Notes: a model not told the origin generated them from the sequence alone. Shown: positions 24,827-33,390, numbered from the stretch's first letter. The stretch is DNA of 64,000 nt from Candidatus Kosakonia sp. 282A-S69 (GCF_029433855.1 NZ_JAROAU010000003.1:2037815-2101814), one strand, 5' to 3'. Program-made: numbers and translations.

Positions 24827-25249
24827 TTATTTCTTCTGTTTTAACCTTGGAAAGACTTCTAAAGGATAACAGAGGGTTATAAAGGATAATATAAACGCAG
24901 CGATCCCGCATCCCCAGCTCACAACAGGGCCTAATTGATGAGCGCTACCCCAGGCAATCACGCCCCAATAGAAACAAGCATGCGCAACATAGATCAGGTG
25001 CAGAACCGGTCTTTTAAAGCCAACTAAAAATAGCAGCGCAGAGACAATAAAGACCAGCCCATAGGCAGGAAGCGTTTTCCAGCCCTCCTGGGAGGTTAAA
25101 AAGTAACCCGTTACGCCACCCGCTACCAGCCCGTGGAGGATCAGCACCGCATAGACAAACCAGTAGTCGCTTCCACCACCACCAATAACACGGCGCCTGA
25201 TACTGCTTAATTCTTCGCGGATCCTTACCAGCTCATCTTCTGTACTCAT
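24827..25249 (-). CDS. Small inner-membrane protein (140 aa), uncharacterised
   Basis: Begins with a charged helix (MSTEDELVRIREELSSIRRR) that may form a coiled coil, then four membrane segments (YWFVYAVLILHGLVAGGVTG, LPAYGLVFIVSALLFLVGF, LHLIYVAHACFYWGVIAW and VVSWGCGIAAFILSFITLCY). I recognise no family. It is alone on its strand, between the terminator at 24743 and the lipoprotein gene. Confidence 0.75.
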   Translation of the reverse strand: MSTEDELVRIREELSSIRRRVIGGGGSDYWFVYAVLILHGLVAGGVTGYFLTSQEGWKTLPAYGLVFIVSALLFLVGFKRPVLHLIYVAHACFYWGVIAWGSAHQLGPVVSWGCGIAAFILSFITLCYPLEVFPRLKQKK

Positions 25250-25613
25250 TTTTTATACCCTTTCTTAAAAAGCGAACAACGTTCGCGACGGCAAATAAGC
25301 CAAAGGTGAACACCCTCACTGTGCTCAGGTATAAGTTATTTTCCTTGTACATAAATGGAGCCGCTATCCTACATTTTTCGCCATAGCCCTTCAACATACC
25401 GTTAGCATTTTACCAACATAGCAGCCGTGTAATTTATAAAATATGTTCGACTAAAGTTAAATTTATTATCGTTTCCAGCCGTGATAATTCAACAATATGA
25501 GAATAGCCTTAGTAAGCAACATTACTCCTCTTTCACCACGCTGGATTATGGCAAAAATAGGGGAACCCTCTGGCTCCCCTATTTTTCTCCGTAAAACAGA
25601 GTGAGGCACGGTA
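25250..25613 (-). other. 364-base AT-rich gap
   Basis: It contains the bidirectional terminator at 25553-25586 and, near 25272-25286, a small inverted repeat GCGAAC-N3-GTTCGC in the control region of the 140-aa gene. No protein gene was seen. Confidence 0.6.
25553..25586 (-). terminator. Bidirectional intrinsic terminator
   Basis: AAAAATAGGGGA pairs with TCCCCTATTTTT around an inner CC/GG with one mismatch. Strong A/T tails on both sides suit either direction; it lies 27 bases after the lipoprotein gene stop on the minus strand. Confidence 0.8.
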
Positions 25614-26012
25614 TTAAACCGGCATAGAGAATGTTGTGACTTTATCCGTTTGCGGATCGATGGCAATGACGCAGATGGCATAGTTACCGCCAAGACGGTC
25701 TTTCCTGTCGGATATTTTCAAATTGTAGGTCTGCGAAAAAGAGGTATAGCTGGAGGAGTTGGACTCATTCAGCCTGAAGCCAATAAGCTGTTCGAAATAG
25801 CTGCGGCTCTTGCCGATGCTGGTTTTGCACTGCTCATTGGTGAGGGTGCCCACCTTTCTCGCCGGGGCGCTCTGCCGGACGTTTGCCTCTTCTGGCGTGA
25901 GCGCTGCATGCACCGCATTCATTTGATCACTCATACTTTTCTGGAAATCAGCGCATGACGCAGAGGCCAGTATCAGGCCACACAAAAGTACCTTCTTCAC
26001 TATTTTATCCAT
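25614..26012 (-). CDS. Putative lipoprotein (132 aa)
   Basis: N-terminus MDKIVKKVLLCGLILASASC is a lipoprotein-like signal with cysteine at residue 20; serine rather than leucine at -3 makes the lipobox imperfect. The mature part has a helical section (SDQMNAVHAALTPEEANVRQ), TNEQCKTSIGKSRSYFEQLI and LGGNYAICVIAIDPQTDKVT. I do not recognise the family. The start is chosen for the signal sequence; its ribosome site is poor (AGG adjacent to ATG) and a longer frame to 26075 exists. Confidence 0.65.
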   Translation of the reverse strand: MDKIVKKVLLCGLILASASCADFQKSMSDQMNAVHAALTPEEANVRQSAPARKVGTLTNEQCKTSIGKSRSYFEQLIGFRLNESNSSSYTSFSQTYNLKISDRKDRLGGNYAICVIAIDPQTDKVTTFSMPV

Positions 26013-26102
26013 CCTGTTCAGGTTAAAACGGCCGCGACGCGTCGCTTGCTGCGAAGTCCTGCTTTTTATTTTCAAAGGGTATCAATCGTGCAAAAAATAT
26101 CG

Positions 26103-26558
26103 CTATCTCACCTGCATGCGATATTCGATCATGCCGCTTTTCTTCGCTACCCAGTCATATAAACGCTGCCCACGATAATTGGTTTCGTGGGTATGCCAGT
26201 AGAGATGGCTGGCGTGACGCTTTCTGCTCTCGCGCTGCACATATTCAATCAGCTGCTTGCCCGCCTGCTGGCCGCGAACGGATTCGCAAACATAGAGATC
26301 TTCAAGATAGCAATAATCGCTCTCCGCCCAGGTTGAGCGGTGAAAGAGATAATGAGCAAATCCCACCACCTTGCCGTTATATTTCGCCACCACGCAAAAT
26401 ACTGGCTCAACCGGGCTGAAAAATCGTTGCCACGTGCGTTGAGTCACCGCATCGGGAATATCCACTTTGTAAAAATCCTGATATTTCTCCCACAGCGGCA
26501 ACCAGCCCTCATAATCACTCTCGATGACCGCTTCAATAGTAAAAATAGTATTACTCAT
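26103..26558 (-). CDS. GNAT-family N-acetyltransferase (151 aa)
   Basis: A soluble acetyltransferase using acetyl-CoA. Core motifs: VVGFAHYLFHRSTW (beta 4 region), YLEDLYVCESVRGQQAGKQL with the CoA-binding R/QxxxGxG-like turn (RGQQAGK), then YWHTHETNYRGQRLYDWVAK, close to the diamine or histone-type GNAT end. The start MSNTIFTIEAV has GAGAGG 8 bases upstream; the methionine two codons earlier is too close to it. The acceptor is unknown. It is divergent from the MocR-type regulator gene with a 252-base gap. Confidence 0.87.
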   Translation of the reverse strand: MSNTIFTIEAVIESDYEGWLPLWEKYQDFYKVDIPDAVTQRTWQRFFSPVEPVFCVVAKYNGKVVGFAHYLFHRSTWAESDYCYLEDLYVCESVRGQQAGKQLIEYVQRESRKRHASHLYWHTHETNYRGQRLYDWVAKKSGMIEYRMQVR

Positions 26559-26810
26559 AGTCATGACCTCTCTTTTTTATATCTGTTACGTGCCCGCCAG
26601 GCGTAAATAAGCTGCACCGAAATAGATCCCGGCGGTAATTTCCCACCCATTGCATGGAAATAGTTCATTACGCTTGCGAAAAGATTATAAGCAGGCAATG
26701 GCACGTTTAGCCCCACCAATTTTGGCGCACAGAGCAGACCAATTTAGATTCGGTATTCGCCCCTGTTGCTTTAGACTGGCGGTTAAGATACGTCATGGCG
26801 GGGAGAGCCA

Positions 26811-28292
26811 ATGTTTAAGCATGCACAACTGGAAACGGTGAAAGCGTGGATGATCGATCCTGCCAACGGATCATTGCCGCTGCATGAGAGGATCCAGCGG
26901 GCGATACGCACACTTATCCTCGACGGGATCTTGTCTGAGGGGAAAGCGCTTCCCGCCTCCCGCGCGCTGGCAGCATCGCTTACGGTCTCGCGGGATACCA
27001 TTGAAGCCGCCTACAGCCGCCTGCATGCAGAAGGGTTTATTGAACGGCACACCGGAAAAGGGAGCTTCGTCTCGCTCCGTACCCGGCTGCTGAAATCGCA
27101 GGCCAGGCAGCGCCGTTCAAGCGCTGGAGTACGCAAACCCGCGCTCAGCGCCCGGGGAGAGGTCATCTATCAAAGCGGAGGGGTGCGCGAATTTTCCCGC
27201 CCTAGCCCACTGGCACCGGGTATTCCTGAAACACGTTTATTCCCGATCCCTACCTGGGAGCGCCTGCAGCGTCAGGTGCTGAAAGAGTATCGCCACCAGG
27301 CCCTCGAACAAAGCCCGCCCCAGGGTATGGAGCGGTTACGGCGGGCGATTGCTGAGTACGTTAATCTGGAACGCGGCGCACACGCCACGGCAGAGCGCAT
27401 CATCATTGTCACCAGCTCCCAGCAGGCACTCACACTCTGTGCAAACGTGCTGATGGACAACAATGATGGCGTAGTGATTGAAGATCCCGCCTATCAGGGA
27501 GCGCATAAAGCCTTCAAAGCGGCCGGGCTGAACACCCTGCCGGTTGCGCTGGATGATAACGGCCTGTCGATTGAGCAGCTTAACGCCCTGAGCGAACCGG
27601 CAAAGGCGATCTATCTCACCCCTTCTCATCAGTACCCTACCGGCGCCACGCTCTCACTCGATCGGCGGCTGGCGGTGATCGACTGGGCAAACCGGCACCA
27701 GGCGTGGATCATTGAGGATGATTACGACAGTGAATTTCACTATGAAGGCAAACCGATGGCCTGCGTACAGGGGCTGGATGGATCTGATCGGACGATCTAT
27801 ATCGGCACCTTCACGAAGTCACTGTTTCCGGGGCTGCGCCTCGCCTATCTGATCGTTCCCGATGAGCTGGTAGAACCGCTGACGGTGGCGCGCACGTTAA
27901 TGGATGGTCATACCGCCTCCATTCCCCAGCTGACGCTGGCTAAATTTATCGAGGGCGGGCACTTTGGTGCCTATGTGCGGATGATGCGCGGCGTCTATGT
28001 TGCGCGGCGTGACAAACTGGCCAGCCTGATCGAGCAGCACCTCGCTGATTTCGTCACCTGGATGACGCCAGCGGGTGGCATGCAGATGCCCTGCCACCTC
28101 AAAGCGGGGATCGCAGAAGCTGAGATCGCCCTCGCCGCCCGCCGCGCGAATGTCGATATGCTCGGGCTGACCGCGTTATATGCAGGCCAACCTGCCTCAA
28201 CGGGTTTTCTGATGGGCTTTGCCGCCTACAACGAGCGGGAAATTGAGTCCGCTGTGTTGAAACTTGCGGCGATTTTTCACGCGCGCGGATGA
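26811..28292 (+). CDS. MocR/PdxR-type regulator: GntR DNA-binding domain fused to aminotransferase fold
   Basis: A 493-residue regulator. The N-terminal winged helix has LHERIQRAIRTLILDGILSE, LPASRALAASLTVSRDTIEA and AYSRLHAEGFI; residues from about 120 form a type I aminotransferase-like domain with the PLP motifs IIEDDYDSEFHYEG and the lysine in IGTFTKSLFPGLRLAY. Such proteins bind PLP and control vitamin B6 or amino acid genes. GGGGAG stands before the ATG. It ends 2 bases from the convergent MFS gene. The target is not evident; the divergent acetyltransferase gene is one candidate. Confidence 0.93.
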   Translation: MFKHAQLETVKAWMIDPANGSLPLHERIQRAIRTLILDGILSEGKALPASRALAASLTVSRDTIEAAYSRLHAEGFIERHTGKGSFVSLRTRLLKSQARQRRSSAGVRKPALSARGEVIYQSGGVREFSRPSPLAPGIPETRLFPIPTWERLQRQVLKEYRHQALEQSPPQGMERLRRAIAEYVNLERGAHATAERIIIVTSSQQALTLCANVLMDNNDGVVIEDPAYQGAHKAFKAAGLNTLPVALDDNGLSIEQLNALSEPAKAIYLTPSHQYPTGATLSLDRRLAVIDWANRHQAWIIEDDYDSEFHYEGKPMACVQGLDGSDRTIYIGTFTKSLFPGLRLAYLIVPDELVEPLTVARTLMDGHTASIPQLTLAKFIEGGHFGAYVRMMRGVYVARRDKLASLIEQHLADFVTWMTPAGGMQMPCHLKAGIAEAEIALAARRANVDMLGLTALYAGQPASTGFLMGFAAYNEREIESAVLKLAAIFHARG

Positions 28293-28294
28293 AA

Positions 28295-29500
28295 CTATCT
28301 CTTTATGCACCAGAGCAGAAACGCGCAGGCGCTGACGCCTGCCCCGGCTATGCAGACCGTGCTCCAGCCAAAGTGAGCGTAGAGCTGGGTGGCAATAATT
28401 GCGCCCGTTGCACTGCCCGCCGAGTAAAAACACATATACGCGCCCACCAGCCGGCTTGCGGCCTCTGGCCTGGCAGCGATGAGTGTGCTCTGGTTGATTA
28501 CGTGCACCGTCTGCACGGCGAAGTCCAGCATAATAATGCCAACAACCAGCCACAGAAGAGAAGATTCGGTGCCAGCGATGGGCAACCATGAGAAGGTCAG
28601 CACGAGCAGCGCGGCCCCGCAGGCGCTGCGTCCCCAGCCTCTGTCAGCCCAGGCACCCGCCTTCGCTGCCGCCAGCGCACCGGCCACGCCTGCCAGGCCA
28701 AACAAGCCAATCTCAGTATGGGATAACGACAGCGCAGTGAGCGGCAACACCATTGCGCTCCACAACATGCTGAACGCAGCGAAGATAAGCAGCGCGAACG
28801 CACCGCTTCTTCGCAACTGCGGCTCGGTGATAAAGAGCCTGAAAACCGAGCGCAGCAGAGAGAGATAAGGCGCGGTGCGCTTCTCAACGGATGGCGCGGG
28901 CGCCGCTTTCGCCACCACACAGGCCATCACCACTAGCAGGCAGGCGGAGGTCAGGTAAACCGCCCGCCAGCCAGCAATATCCGCCAGGCTGCCAGCGACA
29001 ACGCGGGAGAGCAAAATACCCAACACAATGCCGCTGGTCACCGTGCCGACAATTCTTCCGCGTTGCTCCGGTGCCGCCAGGATGGCGGCCCAGGCCACCA
29101 CCAGCTGTACCACCACCGCCAGCAGGCCAGTAAAGAACAGCGCACACAGCAGAGTGACAAAATTGGGCGCTAATCCCGCCGCCAGCAGTGCCGTAGTCGA
29201 GAGCGACAGCAGCGTGATAGTGAGGGTTTTTCGGTTGATCCCATCCCCGAGCGGCACAAGAAAAATCAACCCGAGCGCATAGCCCGCCTGGGTGGCTGTT
29301 ACTACGCTGCCAATTACCCCTTGGGGAATATTGAGCGTCAGCGCGATGGATTCCAGTAAAGGCTGTGACGCGTAAACATTTGCCACCGACAGCGCGCTTA
29401 CCAGCGAAAACAGAAAGACAATGCCGGGTTTTAGCACCAAGGCATCGCCAGATCCTGCATCCTGCGTGATACCCGCCTCTACACTCAATTTATTCCTCAT
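28295..29500 (-). CDS. MFS transporter (401 aa), drug-efflux type
   Basis: Twelve-span major facilitator resembling the YnfM/YgaY-like DHA group. The first span VFLFSLVSALSVANVYASQP ends with the ASQPLLESIA motif typical of this group, followed by the A-motif loop FLVPLGDGINRKTL and the motif RGRIVGTVTSGIVLGILLSR. Probably a proton-driven exporter. It is divergent from the HxlR regulator gene (131-base gap), a common pairing in which the regulator controls the pump. Confidence 0.9.
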   Translation of the reverse strand: MRNKLSVEAGITQDAGSGDALVLKPGIVFLFSLVSALSVANVYASQPLLESIALTLNIPQGVIGSVVTATQAGYALGLIFLVPLGDGINRKTLTITLLSLSTTALLAAGLAPNFVTLLCALFFTGLLAVVVQLVVAWAAILAAPEQRGRIVGTVTSGIVLGILLSRVVAGSLADIAGWRAVYLTSACLLVVMACVVAKAAPAPSVEKRTAPYLSLLRSVFRLFITEPQLRRSGAFALLIFAAFSMLWSAMVLPLTALSLSHTEIGLFGLAGVAGALAAAKAGAWADRGWGRSACGAALLVLTFSWLPIAGTESSLLWLVVGIIMLDFAVQTVHVINQSTLIAARPEAASRLVGAYMCFYSAGSATGAIIATQLYAHFGWSTVCIAGAGVSACAFLLWCIKR

Positions 29501-29631
29501 CGTGCCTGCCCATTCTGGTTGCTTTTTAAAACCACAAGAGCGACAGAGATAGCATTCGAGGTTTTCTTTTGCAACCAGTTTGCGCGGAACTTATACTCAT
29601 CTTCCTGAAAAGAGATGCCGGGAGTGCAGAA

Positions 29632-30093
29632 ATGGCGAAACAGGAATCCCTCAGAACCAGTGAATGCCCCGTGGCCCGAACCCTCGAGTCGATTGGCGAG
29701 CGCTGGTGTTTGATGATTATCCGTGAAGCGTTTGACGATGTGCGCAGGTTCAGTGAGTTTCAAAAAAATCTGGGGCTGGCAAAAAACATCCTCGCCGCTC
29801 GCCTCAAACTGCTAGTTGAGCACGGCATCTTTGAGATCTGCCCGGCTTCCGATGGCAGCGCCTACAGTGAATATGTCCTCACCGACAAAGGCCGCGCGGT
29901 GTTTCCCATTGTGGTGGCGATGCGGCAATGGGGTGAGCGCTATCTCTTTAACGAGGGAGAGGTTCACTCTGTGCTGGTGGATAACACCAGCGGTCAGCCT
30001 TTGCAGCCGTTACGTGTCTGCTCCGCAGAGGGGAAAAAAGTGGAGCCGGCGGATTGCCACCGCCAGCGGGTGACGGCGGGCGGTAAAGTGTAA
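29632..30093 (+). CDS. HxlR-family transcriptional regulator
   Basis: A 153-residue winged-helix regulator. The HxlR signature is CPVARTLESIGERWCLMIIR, then FSEFQKNLGLAKNILAARLK, LVEHGIFE and YVLTDKGRAVFPIVVAMRQW. The conserved cysteine of SECPVAR is in place; HxlR proteins of this kind can sense reactive electrophiles. Start MAKQESLR follows GGGAG by 7 bases; the open frame begins earlier without a ribosome site. It is divergent from the MFS gene and is its likely regulator. Confidence 0.9.
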   Translation: MAKQESLRTSECPVARTLESIGERWCLMIIREAFDDVRRFSEFQKNLGLAKNILAARLKLLVEHGIFEICPASDGSAYSEYVLTDKGRAVFPIVVAMRQWGERYLFNEGEVHSVLVDNTSGQPLQPLRVCSAEGKKVEPADCHRQRVTAGGKV

Positions 30094-30108
30094 ACGTCAA
30101 GTCTGTTA

Positions 30109-30228
30109 CTACAACGCCTTTACGGTGTCGACCAAGAGCCGCAATGCGCCAGGCATATGGCGATGTTGCGCAAAGCAGATCGCGATCCCTTGTGGCGGCA
30201 TCGCCCAGACCGGCGACGGCGGCTGCAA
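30109..30228 (-). pseudogene. Remnant of a LysR-type regulator gene (C-terminal end)
   Basis: About 39 codons read LQPPSPVWAMPPQGIAICFA, then QHRHMPGALRLLVDTVKAL and a stop, which is the typical end of a LysR effector domain (the R-x-P-x-x-x-R-x-x-x-D pattern). The frame is blocked upstream by TGA and no helix-turn-helix part is left. A remnant after deletion. Confidence 0.6.
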
Positions 30229-30346
30229 CCCTCAACGTGCTGTTCGCAGAAGGTAAGTGGACAAGGCGAAAATGCTAACGGATCGGGTAAGGTGGCATTG
30301 TCATTAAAAAACTGAGCCTGAACTCAGATAACTATGGAGTGACGTT

Positions 30347-30832
30347 ATGAGCGATACATTCACCATAAAAAACTTCAATAAAGTAAATGACGTACGTTTT
30401 GAGCGAGAGCCACTCTATGCCTCAGAGGGAGGTTCGCTCACCTCCGGCACGCTGGCCCAAAAGCTTGGTGCTTCTGTGGATACGCTTCCTCCGGGGAAAA
30501 GATCGACCCCCTTCCATTTCCATCATGTTCAGGAGGAGATGTTTATCATTCTGAAGGGGAACGGCACGCTGCGGATCGCCGAACGGATGATTGCCATCGA
30601 AGAGGGAGACGTTATCACTATTCCGCCCGGGAAAGCGTGGCCGCATCAGATTATCAACACCTCCTCCCTGCCGCTGATGTACATGTCTGTCAGCACCATG
30701 GAGTTGCCCGAAGTGTGCGAATACCCGGATTCGGATAAATATTTAGTGAAATCAACGAATCAGAAAGATGATGGTTTCAGGGTGGTCGATTTCAGGGGCA
30801 AAGGCGTCGATTACTGGGAAGGCGAGCCGTGA
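30347..30832 (+). CDS. Cupin-domain protein (161 aa)
   Basis: A small beta-barrel protein. The cupin motif 1 is PFHFHHVQEEMFIILKGNG (metal-binding His, His, Glu pattern) and motif 2 is GDVITIPPGKAWPHQIINTS with the later histidine. A C-terminal extension (VDFRGKGVDYWEGEP) resembles sugar-isomerase-like or mannose-epimerase-like cupins of unknown substrate. GGAG 7 bases before the ATG. It may be an enzyme or a sensor; nothing nearby tells which. Confidence 0.87.
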   Translation: MSDTFTIKNFNKVNDVRFEREPLYASEGGSLTSGTLAQKLGASVDTLPPGKRSTPFHFHHVQEEMFIILKGNGTLRIAERMIAIEEGDVITIPPGKAWPHQIINTSSLPLMYMSVSTMELPEVCEYPDSDKYLVKSTNQKDDGFRVVDFRGKGVDYWEGEP

Positions 30833-30864
30833 GGGAGGATATTTAACCCGGTGCGTTTCGGGAA

Positions 30865-30885
30865 AACGTCCGCTTAGCGGACGTT
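30865..30885. terminator. Hairpin between convergent cupin and immunity-like genes
   Basis: A 9-bp perfect stem AACGTCCGC/GCGGACGTT with loop TTA. There is no T-run, so it may be a weak or Rho-aided terminator for the two convergent genes. Confidence 0.5.
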
Positions 30886-30900
30886 CACTTATCGCGGGAA

Positions 30901-31323
30901 TTACTCCTCGGCTGCTTTTCCTGCGGCGACTTTAATTTCGCCACACAGTTTTTCCTGCTTAGCCGGACAAGAGTGAGCGGCCTGATTGCCGATTTTATCG
31001 AGATCTTTGGTATCAAGGGTGGAGTCGATGTGTCGCAGAACATATTTCTTCAGTGGAGGGTTTTTACGGATCTCAATGGCTAAATCCGACAATGTATCCC
31101 AGCGATCGGCCAAAAGCCGCGCAACCGCCTCTGAAACGCCTTCTGCAATATCACCCTCATCGCAATGACCAAACTTAAGGCGATTCTGGTTAACCGCGCT
31201 CCATGAATTTAAAGAGTCGACAGCCATATCGGCAGATTCAGCATCCGCAGGGGTACATGTTTTGGCCAGTGCGACATTGGCTGTCAGCAGCCCGCCAAGC
31301 ATCAGTAATATTAATTTTTTCAT
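30901..31323 (-). CDS. Periplasmic protein, candidate immunity partner of the adjacent L,D-transpeptidase-like protein
   Basis: A 140-residue protein with a clear signal peptide (MKKLILLMLGGLLTANVALA, cut before KTCTPADA). The mature part is helical and rich in acidic residues, with cysteines at about 23, 54, 119 and 127 that could pair in the periplasm: KFGHCDEGDIAEGVSEAVAR, YVLRHIDSTLDTKDLDKIGN and SCPAKQEKLCGE. It starts 9 bases after the stop of the putative effector, so the two are co-translated. Position, size, and periplasmic export fit an immunity protein against a peptidoglycan-targeting type VI toxin; it may belong with Tai4- or Tldi-like proteins, but I cannot prove that. Confidence 0.7.
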   Translation of the reverse strand: MKKLILLMLGGLLTANVALAKTCTPADAESADMAVDSLNSWSAVNQNRLKFGHCDEGDIAEGVSEAVARLLADRWDTLSDLAIEIRKNPPLKKYVLRHIDSTLDTKDLDKIGNQAAHSCPAKQEKLCGEIKVAAGKAAEE

Positions 31324-31332
31324 AGGGAATAT

Positions 31333-31809
31333 TTATCCGTAATGGCGGTGGTGAAGCGAATGTTTGTGATTTCTTTTTGTCGCAGCATGGGCTGCACGCC
31401 CCGTATTTCCAATCACCTCAATAGTGGTCAAGGGTGAAACACTGGCCATTTTTATAACTGCTGCGATTGCTTCATCAGTCGTTCTTATGCACCCCATTGT
31501 TGCATGCTGAGGCCCCGGAGCATGGCGAGCATGCGCGCGACCGGAGTGCAGACCAATTCCCGGATGACGAGGAACAGAGAAGCGAAAAATACCGTACATA
31601 CCATAAGGGCCATCAGTCGTATCGGCCGTTGCGGAATGGTGACGGTGCGGATGAACTCTATCCTGAAACGGGTAGGTTCCGTTTTGGATATGTGTGAGCG
31701 TCGCATGGCTATCAACATTATTATAGGCAGGCCAGGAACTAACACTGTTGCCGCTACCATCTACTAACGTTATTTGGTGTGTAGAACCATTAAAGAGTAT
31801 TTTAGACAT
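31333..31809 (-). CDS. L,D-transpeptidase-like protein, candidate type VI effector (Tlde1-like)
   Basis: A 158-residue protein without signal peptide. Near residues 98-125 it has the L,D-transpeptidase (YkuD-like) active-site pattern: a histidine in GIGLHSGRAHARHAPGP and, 15 residues on, TMGCIRTTDEA with the catalytic cysteine and arginine. The N-terminal half has NGTYPFQDRVHPHRHH, and the tail KRNHKHSLHHRHYG is histidine-rich. Cytoplasmic L,D-transpeptidase-like enzymes paired with a periplasmic partner are known as type VI effectors (Tlde1/Tldi1), which cut or exchange D-amino acids in peptide stems. No type VI secretion genes occur in this window. The ribosome site is AAGAAG. The enzyme class is fairly sure, the effector role an inference. 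Confidence 0.75.
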   Translation of the reverse strand: MSKILFNGSTHQITLVDGSGNSVSSWPAYNNVDSHATLTHIQNGTYPFQDRVHPHRHHSATADTTDGPYGMYGIFRFSVPRHPGIGLHSGRAHARHAPGPQHATMGCIRTTDEAIAAVIKMASVSPLTTIEVIGNTGRAAHAATKRNHKHSLHHRHYG

Positions 31810-32158
31810 ATCTTCTTGATCTAATGGGTAATAAACGCTCAGATGGTAAACCTGCCCTTATTAAGAAAAATAGGGGGAATCTTAAAAAATGGCCTAACGC
31901 TCTACTCTCAGCCCGATAAATATTATCCATTTGTAAATAAATGTATATACATACAATATCGCATCTCTTTTCGTTAATTTCTTTCCATTCCGCAGCACAT
32001 TATTAACTTTTTTATGCGTATAAGTTGGCATCTTTCGTTCAGGCAGATGCACTGAATAATGTCAGTTATCTCTCAAACCGCACCGTTGGCTAAGGCGATT
32101 TTTAATACGTCCTTCTAGTCTGATAACTCTTAACGACGCTTATCGGGAGTAACATGCC
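31810..32158 (-). other. 349-base AT-rich gap before the putative effector operon
   Basis: Low-GC sequence with many T-rich stretches and the promoter region of the minus-strand pair. No gene was seen. The base composition is clearly different from the flanking core genes, which suggests transfer. Confidence 0.5.
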
Positions 32159-32563
32159 ATGACCAATCAAACACCACAGGCAGTAGCAGAAACCTTTTTT
32201 CACCGTATCGCCACCGCAGAAGATGTGAATGAGATCGCGGCGCTGGTGAGTGAAGACGTTGACTGGCTGGTGGCGGGAAATACCCGGCTGGTTCCGTGGA
32301 TTGGTCGCAAAGTGGGCAGAAGAGGTGTGGCCGAATTTTATGCACAAATCCGCAGCCATCTCACGCCAGAACGGTTTGAAATCAACGATATCCTCGTCAA
32401 AGATAAGCGGCTGGTAGCAATAGGTGAGCTTGCATCCCGCGTTAAGAAAACCGAAAAGCTGATCGAAACAGAATTTGTCCTCGATATGGTGATTGAAAAC
32501 GGTCTGATTACCCGCTTTCGCATGTTTGAGGATAGCTATGCCGTTTCCGAAGCGTGCCGTTAA
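32159..32563 (+). CDS. SnoaL/NTF2-like protein (134 aa)
   Basis: A small cone-shaped fold typical of ketosteroid isomerase-like (NTF2) proteins: the helix AVAETFFHRIATAEDVNEIA, the strand pair LVSEDVDWLVAGNTRLVPWI, GRRGVAEFYAQI, then FVLDMVIENGLITRFRMFED. The type is widespread, often without known activity. GGGAG lies 9 bases before the ATG. It stands alone between oppositely transcribed genes. Confidence 0.8.
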   Translation: MTNQTPQAVAETFFHRIATAEDVNEIAALVSEDVDWLVAGNTRLVPWIGRKVGRRGVAEFYAQIRSHLTPERFEINDILVKDKRLVAIGELASRVKKTEKLIETEFVLDMVIENGLITRFRMFEDSYAVSEACR

Positions 32564-32706
32564 TGGCTGATATGATTTGCCTTCACTCTCCGCTTCAGGC
32601 ACGAAGCGGAGAGTGAAGGCGAATTCATCCGGCATGAAGAGATTTAAGCAACTTCAGGCAGGGGAATAGCTGAACCGTTAATTAACAGGGCATCGCCTCG
32701 CCTCAG

Positions 32707-33390
32707 TTAATTCATCACTGGATAACATGCAGTCCAGTTGTAGTTGATTTTTGCGAGTGTCAACTCTCCAGCAACATCGCCAAAGTTAATGGACTGACGT
32801 TCAAAAATAAAATGACGCAGGGTCGCGGGTAAAAAAGCAGCGTGGTAGCGAAGAAGCGTGCTGTGCCAGAAGGGTGCCGGTAAAGGGCTGCCGGTATGAC
32901 GCATCAGCAACTCACTTTTCCAGCGTGAATTCAGGACCTTTTCGCAGAATGCGTGACGCAAATCTATTGCAGGGCTTTCCGGGATTCCTGCAATCAACAC
33001 CTGGCTGGGCAAGGCAACTAACTGAAGATCCCTGATAACAATTCTTTTTGCATCGAACGCCTGCCAGATTGTCGTCAGTTCATCCACTTTTTCCGGTAAG
33101 GGCTCGTTTAGCGCATAGAGCGGCAGAGTCAGCGGTAAAAACGTAAAATGGAAACCCTGTACGGGCAGAATGTCGGCCAGCGGATCCTCTTTTGTGAGGT
33201 GTTGTAATTCACTAATAAGACGTGAAACTTTACAGGGCACAGAGGGTTGTATGCCTGCTGCAAGAGCGAGTTTTACCGGATCGTAGTAGCTTCCCTGTTT
33301 TATTTCCCCGATTCCTGCATTTTTCGCCCATATCGCGGCGGTGCTCTCGTTTGCACTGCGATACATATTTTGCAGACTTATCGGTTTCAT
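32707..33390 (-). CDS. 2H-phosphoesterase-like protein (227 aa)
   Basis: A soluble 227-residue protein with two H-x-[T/S]-hydrophobic motifs: GFHFTFLPLTLPLYAL near residue 80 and PFWHSTLLRYHAAF near residue 175. Two such motifs about 95 residues apart mark the 2H superfamily of cyclic phosphodiesterases and RNA ligase-like enzymes (LigT, cyclic nucleotide phosphodiesterases). The first 60 residues (NMYRSANESTAAIWAKNAGI) are not part of the core and may serve recognition. The family call rests on the paired motifs only. It lies 69 bases after the glutathione peroxidase gene on the same strand. Confidence 0.65.
   Translation of the reverse strand: MKPISLQNMYRSANESTAAIWAKNAGIGEIKQGSYYDPVKLALAAGIQPSVPCKVSRLISELQHLTKEDPLADILPVQGFHFTFLPLTLPLYALNEPLPEKVDELTTIWQAFDAKRIVIRDLQLVALPSQVLIAGIPESPAIDLRHAFCEKVLNSRWKSELLMRHTGSPLPAPFWHSTLLRYHAAFLPATLRHFIFERQSINFGDVAGELTLAKINYNWTACYPVMN

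Noticed and set aside
32102-32635. 177-codon minus-strand frame opposite the NTF2-like gene
   Set aside because: The plus-strand protein has a ribosome site and a recognisable fold; the minus frame has neither.
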